Made by a program: the position numbers and the translations under genes. DNA of 19,842 nucleotides from positions 1-19,842 of the forward strand of contig CALASN010000121.1 in assembly GCA_937888735.1 (NCBI GenBank). Reading direction: 5' to 3'. Source of the DNA: UBA5499 sp002426275 (lineage in GTDB: Bacteria > Bacillota > DTU084). Shown piece after piece: positions 1 to 4,932 of the stretch; positions within the stretch are counted from its first letter, which is position 1; every line of letters begins with the position of its first letter. The notes beneath the pieces are model-generated. The model searched no databases. It was given only the letters and a program-made list of their open reading frames with translations, and had not been told where the DNA came from.

Positions 1-149
1 ATAGGCTTCAGACTTTTTGATTCTTGGTTTTCAACAACTAACTGTCAAACTCCCGGAGCAAAACAGAGGTTGTTTTTGGGCAGGTATTGCTTTTTACCAG
101 CGGAGAAGATAGAATAAAAATCAGGAAGTTCACGGAATTTGTGAAGCAT

Positions 150-161
150 TTATCCGGATAA
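150..161. promoter_or_regulatory. Perfect 12-bp palindrome TTATCCGGATAA
   Basis: The twelve bases equal their own reverse complement. A site like this suits a dimeric regulator. It lies about 260 bases before the AAA+ start and upstream of a terminator-like hairpin, so it may belong to the left-hand neighbour. The sequence shows only the symmetry; an operator role is inference. Confidence 0.25.
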
Positions 162-212
162 GACTCTCGCCGCTTCGACAAACGTGCAGGCCGGTAAGAA
201 GCTAGTTGACGA

Positions 213-255
213 AGCCCCCCTTAAAGCTTTGTTCTGGGAGAGGGGGGCTATTTTT
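213..255 (+). terminator. Rho-independent terminator-like hairpin
   Basis: The arms AGCCCCCC (213-220) and GGGGGGCT (242-249) form a perfect 8-bp GC-rich stem around a 21-base loop, and ATTTTT follows directly. This fits an intrinsic terminator for a rightward transcript entering from the left edge. It could also attenuate the AAA+/VWA operon if that operon's promoter lies upstream of it. The loop is longer than usual, which lowers confidence. Confidence 0.5.
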
Positions 256-300
256 AGGCTTGATGGCGGGAGCGTACCGGAATCACTTGTCAAAGTAGAA

Positions 301-318
301 TGACCAAATTTGACCAAA
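301..318. repeat. Tandem direct repeat TGACCAAA, 10-bp spacing
   Basis: TGACCAAA occurs at 301-308 and again at 311-318, so the two copies sit one helical turn apart on the same face of the DNA. They lie about 100 bases upstream of the AAA+ start. Spacing of this kind is common for half-sites of activators that bind as tandem dimers, but no regulator gene lies nearby, so the role is inferred only. Confidence 0.25.
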
Positions 319-420
319 CTGAGCTTTACAAACAGCGCAAAAGAGCCTAAATGAAAGAGCATCTCAGATCAAGCGGGGGATTAAGACGACACAAAGCGAT
401 AAATGAGGCGGGGTGAGCAG

Positions 421-1950
421 ATGAACATTTTCAAGATGTCCTATAAGATCAAGCGTGAAAACGATGACGAAATCTATAAAGGATTCGGATTCAGGCATCA
501 TTCCGATGCAACGCAATACTATGTTCATCCCAACAATCAGAGTTTTAAAGGCACTACAACGCTTTGCCAACCAATAGGAGAAGCGCTCTCTCTGTTTTCA
601 TTGCTCCTCACAAAATTGACCGCAGGACGAGGAGATATTGAAGGCGATCTTTATACCTCCGATGATGCTTCCTGTGTTTTTTTGGAGATAACCTTACCCG
701 CTGATTGGCGTGCGGAAGGTGTTGTCGAGCCAAAAGTGTTTACATATCGGATAATTGCCTCGGCGGATGAATTGCGATTTGGAGCTTACTCGGCAAACGG
801 CGCTCTGCTTGCCGGCAATATGGAACATCTGCATCCGCTCTACAAACTGCTGCCTTGCTTTACAGGTTTGCTTGCACTGGAAATGCAGACGAACGACGAT
901 ATTAAGAATTTGCTTTTCCATTATGTGGAAAACCCCGCCGCCGATACGTTCGTGAATATCCACGAGGATTTTTATCAGAATCACAAAGCCGATGATTACG
1001 AACTCAGCTACGAGGACGTATCCGGCTTCGACGTGACGGACTGCACCGCGTTTTCTTCTAGCTACGCGATTATCAGGGATAATCGGGCCGCCATGAAAGA
1101 GGAAAGGCTGACGAAGCTCGTAGGGTTTGCGCCTGGAGATTTTAAGGAAGAATATCGACAGTTTATTCCGAGGCTTGCCCCGGAATTTATACTCCCGCCG
1201 TCGCTGACCAGCGTCTGCAATGCCGTAGCCTCGGGAGATGTGTTGGCCACCCTGCTGCACGGTCCTGCCGGGACGGGAAAAACCATGTCCTGCAAGCTCA
1301 TCTGTCAGGCGATTGGGCTGCCGATCATGGATACGGTGAACTGTACGGAAAATTTGGATGAATTCGTGTTGGGTAAGTTTATTCCCAACGAAGACAGAAT
1401 AATCTTCCGTGAAAGTTATGTCACCAACGCGATCCGCTATGGAGGCGCCGTGGTGTTCGAGGAGATTAATTTTGCCAAACCTCAGTATTTGGCCTTCCTG
1501 AATTCACTGCTGGACGACAATGGTTTTGTACGGCTGGATAATGGAGAAGTGGTGCGCAGACATCCAAATTTTCGTTTTTTCGCCACGATGAATTTGGGAT
1601 ATTTCGGCACAAGAGAGCTCAATCAGGCGCTCTACAATCGTTTCAACAGTATCGTGGAAGTTGCGGCGCTTTCCGACGAAGCTATTCGCCGTATGCTCTT
1701 GGCGCGCGTTCCAGAGTGTGGGCCAGTGGTTGAAAAGCTGTTGGGGGTCTATCATAAGCTTAAGAAAAAGATCGAAGCGGAAGAACTGGACGTTGTCATC
1801 TCACCACGCAATCTTGAAAACTGGGCGAGACTCGCTAAATACGAAGGGTATCTTCATGCCGCGGAAAAGACAATTCTACCTATCGCTAAATGCGATCGCG
1901 CGTTGGAAGAAACAATCAGAGGGATCATTATCCTTTACAAATGGAATTAG
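421..1950 (+). CDS. MoxR/CobS/NorQ-like AAA+ ATPase
   Basis: This 509-residue protein has an unrecognised N-terminal part (about residues 1-235) followed by an AAA+ domain of the MoxR class. Visible motifs are Walker A GPAGTGKT (281-288), Walker B VVFEEIN (344-350), sensor 1 ending in N391, and an NQALYNRF arginine-finger segment around R407. This class includes CobS, NorQ and GvpN, which work with a VWA-domain partner to load metals or remodel protein complexes using ATP. Here the VWA partner follows after 15 bases, which supports a two-part machine. I chose ATG 421 because GGGGTGA (410-416) sits four bases before it; an in-frame ATG at 403 has no ribosome site. No signal peptide or membrane segment is seen, so it is cytoplasmic. 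The client protein is unknown. Confidence 0.85.
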   Translation: MNIFKMSYKIKRENDDEIYKGFGFRHHSDATQYYVHPNNQSFKGTTTLCQPIGEALSLFSLLLTKLTAGRGDIEGDLYTSDDASCVFLEITLPADWRAEGVVEPKVFTYRIIASADELRFGAYSANGALLAGNMEHLHPLYKLLPCFTGLLALEMQTNDDIKNLLFHYVENPAADTFVNIHEDFYQNHKADDYELSYEDVSGFDVTDCTAFSSSYAIIRDNRAAMKEERLTKLVGFAPGDFKEEYRQFIPRLAPEFILPPSLTSVCNAVASGDVLATLLHGPAGTGKTMSCKLICQAIGLPIMDTVNCTENLDEFVLGKFIPNEDRIIFRESYVTNAIRYGGAVVFEEINFAKPQYLAFLNSLLDDNGFVRLDNGEVVRRHPNFRFFATMNLGYFGTRELNQALYNRFNSIVEVAALSDEAIRRMLLARVPECGPVVEKLLGVYHKLKKKIEAEELDVVISPRNLENWARLAKYEGYLHAAEKTILPIAKCDRALEETIRGIIILYKWN

Positions 1951-1965
1951 CCGGGGGTGAAGTCT

Positions 1966-3900
1966 GTGAATGAAGACAAGAAAACGCTCGCATTGTTTCA
2001 ATGCGAGTTTAATCGCTCTCTTGAGGAAGACTTCGCGCAGATTATCACCGAACGAAGCGATGTGCGGCTATTTTTCGTCAATGAGAATCAGGCTTTCACT
2101 GACGGAAGGAATATCATTGTCGACCCTGCATGGAGGGGGCTGTTTGCCGACGTTCCTGCCCTCATTGAAACAGAGCAATATTTGAAACTTGACCATTCCA
2201 TCTCAAATGATCGCTGGCTTGCCTTGCGAATGATAACCCGGGCGCAGAATATCCACGAAGCGCTTCATATCATCTATAGCAACTTCCCGGGCGGCGCCGC
2301 GTCCATGCAGAAACTGGAGGATTGTTCCGTATTGTTGTTTGGCGCCGCGAGAGATCCTCGCGGCGCCACAAAAGTTCGCAAACTGGTTCTCTCGCTCATT
2401 GCCAATATCATTGAGGACGCCTTTATCGAAGCCGCCGGATGTAGTGTTTACGATAACCTTGAACGTTTCCTTTTATGGAATCGCGTGGCGATGTGTTGTG
2501 CTAATATTCCGTCCCAAGGAACGATAGAGCGGGCCTTTTCCGCTTTGCCGAAACAGGAAGAAAGAGAAACGTCGCAGCGAGTACTCATTGCCGATTATCT
2601 CGAATATATGGCGCGTTTTCTGCTTTATCCTATGGTCAAGCAGTCTGATCCTGACGAGGCGCTTGCTACTTATGTGGAGAGGACAAAGAGACTGTTTTCA
2701 GATGGCTGTATGTGCGGCGCCGCGGATAAAAGATATCTCTATACGCAGCAGATATTCGACATCATAGAACCGCTTCTTACCGAGGATGAAAATGTGAGCT
2801 CGGAACGTTTGGAACTAATGTTACCCGGCATGAAGACGCATTCTCCATTGTCATCGTCCATCAAAACTTGGGACAGCGCCGGTCGGAATGCGGCAGTGAC
2901 TCGTAGATTGTTTACCGACGAAAATGGCCGGCCAATCGTATTTGATCGTTTAAACAAGCTGATCGTTTCGGAGCTTGTCCGCTTCCAAGAGGAAAAGGAA
3001 GCGGCAATCAAAATCGTTACTTATCCGGGAACGTTTGATAAGATCTCGGGAGTGGGTTTTGATTGCGCCAAGATTCATGAGGGGATCATAATTGAAGTAG
3101 CGAAGCCGCGGATCAATCTGAATCTCAAAAGAGCTTATCAGAACATCTATAATCGCTATCATATCAACATCTCGTCCTATAATGCGCGCTTTTCACAATT
3201 ACTTAAGGGGACTGTTGATCTCCGAGAGGAAAAACAGTTGTTCGGCGCCGGCATTGCTTCAAAACGGCTTGGAGATGTTAAAAAGCGGTACTGGTATCGT
3301 ACGGTTAAAGGAACCGGCGTCCCGGACATTGCGCTGTTGCTAATGATTGACGGTTCCGGTTCAATGTCCGGAGAACGGCGCGAATGCGCGATCATATCAT
3401 CGGTTATATTGCACGAAGTGTTGTGCAAAAACAATATCGCGCACGCGATAGTTGAGCACAGAGCTATTTATGACGAGCCCACGCTGCGGCACAATATACT
3501 TGTTGATTTCAATGCTAGCGACGAAGAAAAATATAACTTGCTTACTTTGCAGGCAGATGAAGGAACGCGTGAAGGGCTTTCGCTGTTTTGGGCGGAAAAA
3601 TATTTGCTAAACAACGTTTGCGAAAATAGAATCATCATCATGATTTCCGACGGGGTTCCGGCTCACGGTATCGACAGCGACGCCTGCTATCTGCCGCCGG
3701 TGTCAATTAAGGATACGGCCAATGCTGTCCGAAAGATCTCGAAGCGCGGAACGCAAATAATTGCCATTGCGCTGGACTCTCCCGCAGAGGACAGCTGCTA
3801 TCGCGCGCTGACAGAAATTTACCCTCAGGTCATATCCTGCACAGAGCTCAAACGTCTTACGGGACAGTTGCTTGAATTGATATCAGAATTGCTTCAATAA
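1966..3900 (+). CDS. VWA-domain protein with HExxH motif (CobT/NorD-like)
   Basis: This 644-residue cytoplasmic protein is the likely partner of the upstream ATPase. The C-terminal quarter is a von Willebrand factor A domain with a full MIDAS set: D462-G-S-G-S466, T534 in EGTREG, and D562 in ISDG. The N-terminal half contains HEALH (97-101), an HExxH zinc-metallopeptidase signature, followed 49 residues later by IIEDAFIE (148-155), where E150 could be a third metal ligand. Similar HE-x-x-H and ED segments occur in NorD/CobT-type and DUF2201-type proteins that pair with MoxR ATPases. GTG 1966 is preferred because GGGGGTGA (1953-1960) lies five bases upstream; GTG 1957 is in frame but overlaps that site. 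Whether it is an active peptidase or only binds metal cannot be told from sequence. No other partner gene is adjacent. Confidence 0.8.
   Translation: MNEDKKTLALFQCEFNRSLEEDFAQIITERSDVRLFFVNENQAFTDGRNIIVDPAWRGLFADVPALIETEQYLKLDHSISNDRWLALRMITRAQNIHEALHIIYSNFPGGAASMQKLEDCSVLLFGAARDPRGATKVRKLVLSLIANIIEDAFIEAAGCSVYDNLERFLLWNRVAMCCANIPSQGTIERAFSALPKQEERETSQRVLIADYLEYMARFLLYPMVKQSDPDEALATYVERTKRLFSDGCMCGAADKRYLYTQQIFDIIEPLLTEDENVSSERLELMLPGMKTHSPLSSSIKTWDSAGRNAAVTRRLFTDENGRPIVFDRLNKLIVSELVRFQEEKEAAIKIVTYPGTFDKISGVGFDCAKIHEGIIIEVAKPRINLNLKRAYQNIYNRYHINISSYNARFSQLLKGTVDLREEKQLFGAGIASKRLGDVKKRYWYRTVKGTGVPDIALLLMIDGSGSMSGERRECAIISSVILHEVLCKNNIAHAIVEHRAIYDEPTLRHNILVDFNASDEEKYNLLTLQADEGTREGLSLFWAEKYLLNNVCENRIIIMISDGVPAHGIDSDACYLPPVSIKDTANAVRKISKRGTQIIAIALDSPAEDSCYRALTEIYPQVISCTELKRLTGQLLELISELLQ
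2341..2367 (+). other. Strong 11-bp GC hairpin inside the VWA gene
   Basis: GGCGCCGCGAG (2341-2351) and CTCGCGGCGCC (2357-2367) are exact inverted copies separated by five bases. The stretch encodes GAARDPRGA in frame. It may slow translation or be a chance product of Gly-Ala codons, since GGCGCC also occurs at 2293, 2716 and 3243 in this gene. No T-run follows, so it is not a terminator. Confidence 0.4.
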
Positions 3901-3936
3901 AGCTTGCTTGCACAACTAAATTCCCCCCTTTTCTTT

Positions 3937-4172
3937 GTAAGAGTAAACGCACCCAAGGTGCATTTACTTTCTCAAATCAGGTCAAATTGCGGCGGGATGG
4001 GCGGGAAAAGAGATACCAGCAGAATGGTAGGGAAAGTTTGTAAGAGTAAGCGCGACCGCCCCTCCCCCACATGGGGGAGGGGGTATGAAGAGTAAACGCA
4101 ACCTCCCTACTTGTACGAGTAAACGCGACCCACTACTCGCGTTTACTTTGTCAATTTACGGGCGGGAAAAGA
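3937..4172. repeat. Cluster of GAGTAAACGC direct and inverted repeats
   Basis: Four same-direction units match roughly G(T/A)AnGAGTAAACGC(G/A)ACC, near 3937-3953, 4040-4057 (one base changed), 4087-4103 and 4113-4130. Two inverted partners are GGTGCATTTACT (3957-3968) and TCGCGTTTACT (4137-4147). The first pair makes a 12-bp stem with one mismatch and a 3-base loop. The last makes a perfect 11-bp stem (4118-4128 with 4137-4147) and an 8-base loop. Each inverted unit is followed by TTTnTCAA and, further on, GGGCGGGAAAAGA (3999-4011 and 4160-4172). The cluster fills the gap between the VWA gene and the tRNA. The first hairpin could also end transcription of the VWA operon. Two overlapping open frames across the cluster translate the repeats and are not credible genes. 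Confidence 0.75.
4059..4082. repeat. GC-rich 10-bp hairpin within the repeat cluster
   Basis: CCCCTCCCCC (4059-4068) and GGGGGAGGGG (4073-4082) are exact inverted copies around the 4-base loop ACAT. It sits between two GAGTAAACGC-type units. No T-run follows on either strand, so it is not a standard terminator. It may be part of a dispersed palindromic intergenic element. Confidence 0.7.
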
Positions 4173-4186
4173 TTCTCAGAACCCCC

Positions 4187-4215
4187 TTGCCCAAAACAGC
4201 GCTATCTGCTATAAT
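4187..4215 (+). promoter_or_regulatory. Sigma-70-type promoter of tRNA-Pro
   Basis: TTGCCC (4187-4192) and a perfect TATAAT (4210-4215) are separated by 17 bases. The tRNA begins at 4225, so transcription should start within a few bases of the mature 5' end. This is the best promoter match in the window. Confidence 0.8.
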
Positions 4216-4224
4216 AATTGGTGT

Positions 4225-4302
4225 CGGGGCGTGGCGCAGCTTGGTTAGCGCGCTACCTTGGGGTGGTAGAGGTCGCGAGTTCAAATCTCGCCGCTCCGAC
4301 CA
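4225..4302 (+). tRNA. tRNA-Pro (anticodon GGG), CCA encoded
   Basis: A full cloverleaf folds by eye. The acceptor stem is CGGGGCG (4225-4231) with CGCTCCG (4292-4298), including one G-T pair. The D stem is GCGC (4234-4237) with GCGC (4248-4251). The anticodon stem is CTACC (4253-4257) with GGTAG (4265-4269), around loop TTGGGGT with anticodon GGG at 4260-4262. The T stem is GCGAG with CTCGC around TTCAAAT. The discriminator is A4299 and CCA (4300-4302) is encoded. It reads proline codons CCC and CCU. It has its own promoter and terminator, so it is a single-gene unit. Confidence 0.97.
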
Positions 4303-4308
4303 TAAAGG

Positions 4309-4354
4309 CAAACCTGGTTTTAGAGATAGTTAAGGGTTAGGTTTGTTTTTTTTT
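4309..4354 (+). terminator. Intrinsic terminator of tRNA-Pro
   Basis: CAAACCT (4309-4315) pairs exactly with AGGTTTG (4339-4345) and a run of nine T residues follows (4346-4354). G-T pairs may lengthen the stem at its base. The loop is 23 bases. Its place just after the CCA end makes it the tRNA transcript's terminator. Confidence 0.75.
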
Positions 4355-4359
4355 GCTAA

Positions 4360-4622
4360 AATCTGAAAGCGATATTTTTCGGATCATATGCAAAGGGAAA
4401 AGCTACTAATAGCGGCGACATAGACCTATACATAGATACAAACGGGAAATTGCAGGGCTTGGATCTTGCTGGATCGCTTGAAAGCCTTTCCGATACTTTG
4501 GGGAAAATATTGACTTAATTGATAAGTCACATATAGAATTTAATTCTTTGCTAACTTAAGAGATTGAAAATAACGGTATGACAATGTACGAAAAATTAGA
4601 AGATTATTCAGAAAAGAATTAA
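4360..4622 (+). pseudogene. Decayed MNT-type nucleotidyltransferase
   Basis: Translation of 4360 onward gives FFGSYAKGKAT, then SGDIDLYID: the GSxAKG and DxD catalytic signature of small polymerase-beta-like nucleotidyltransferases, many of them MntA antitoxins paired with HEPN toxins. The frame hits a stop just after SDTLGKILT. Coding sense resumes at 4512 in another frame with DLIDKSHIEFNS, meets an in-frame TAA at 4557-4559 where a lysine codon would fit, and ends at 4620-4622 after LEDYSEKN. The gene therefore has lost its N-terminus and start codon, and carries a frameshift and a nonsense mutation. No HEPN partner is recognisable after it. It begins five bases after the tRNA terminator T-run, so it may be debris of an old insertion beside the tRNA. 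Confidence 0.75.
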
Positions 4623-4932
4623 TTATATTGATTGATGCCACTGCTAAAAGTCCATCTATGATACGAACTTGAACTAAATCCCCACGTTTTAGAGCTAAGG
4701 CGTTCATATTTGATGCCTTGTGAACTCTTTTCGATAATAATGATGAAGGTTCGTCCCCTCGACTTCAATGTCCCCCTGAGCGCTCTTTGTCCCATTACTT
4801 ATTCTTTTCAATGATGAAGATGGAAAAGGACGTCATTCCTTAGGGTGGGGCAGCGGTATTGCCAACGGCAAACATCCCAGCTCCTTCTATAAGCTGATTT
4901 TGAAGTAGAGATTAAAAAAGGAGGAAGATGGA
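4623..4932. other. Leader region of the glycoside hydrolase cluster
   Basis: No gene is seen in these 310 bases. The left part is AT-rich. At 4753-4793 there are three GTCCC(C)-containing stretches; read on the minus strand they give GGGACAAAGAG and GGGGACGAACC, a style often seen at the ends of small transposon-like repeats, but no transposase remains. A candidate promoter is listed separately. The transcript leader would be about 190 bases, containing a 10-codon ATG frame at about 4812-4844 and a small hairpin GCC-AAC-GGC. The ribosome site AAGGAGGA (4918-4925) lies seven bases before ATG 4933. Confidence 0.4.
4710..4738 (+). promoter_or_regulatory. Candidate promoter for the hydrolase cluster
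   Basis: TTGATG (4710-4715) and GATAAT (4733-4738) are separated by 17 bases. Each box differs from the sigma-70 consensus by few bases. It is the best match between the tRNA terminator and the first hydrolase gene, 195 bases before its start codon. No operator or catabolite-control site was recognised with confidence. Confidence 0.4.

Larger units (their letters stand above)
1..420. other. Non-coding region upstream of the AAA+/VWA operon
   Basis: No convincing gene is seen here. A frame open from the left edge to a TGA at 142-144 contains the residues LFDSWFSTTN, faintly reminiscent of the DSWF segment of IS4-type DDE transposases, but the rest is unrecognised. The region also holds a perfect palindrome, a hairpin followed by T residues and a tandem TGACCAAA repeat, each listed separately. 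A weak antisense reading frame at 150-362 has no ribosome site or recognisable motif and is not called. I found no convincing -35/-10 pair for the downstream operon. Confidence 0.5.

Noticed and set aside
3937..4172. CRISPR array
   Set aside because: The repeat units are short, unevenly spaced, and occur in both orientations, with no regular spacers and no cas genes.
3904..4333. Two short plus-strand open frames (3904-4095 and 4085-4333)
   Set aside because: They translate the GAGTAAACGC repeats and hairpin, lack ribosome sites, and the second runs through the tRNA gene.
4540..4707. Minus-strand frame beginning MNALALKRGDLVQVRIIDG
   Set aside because: It looks slightly AbrB-like, but it overlaps the nucleotidyltransferase relic antisense, its C-terminal half is only the complement of that gene, and no ribosome site was recognised.
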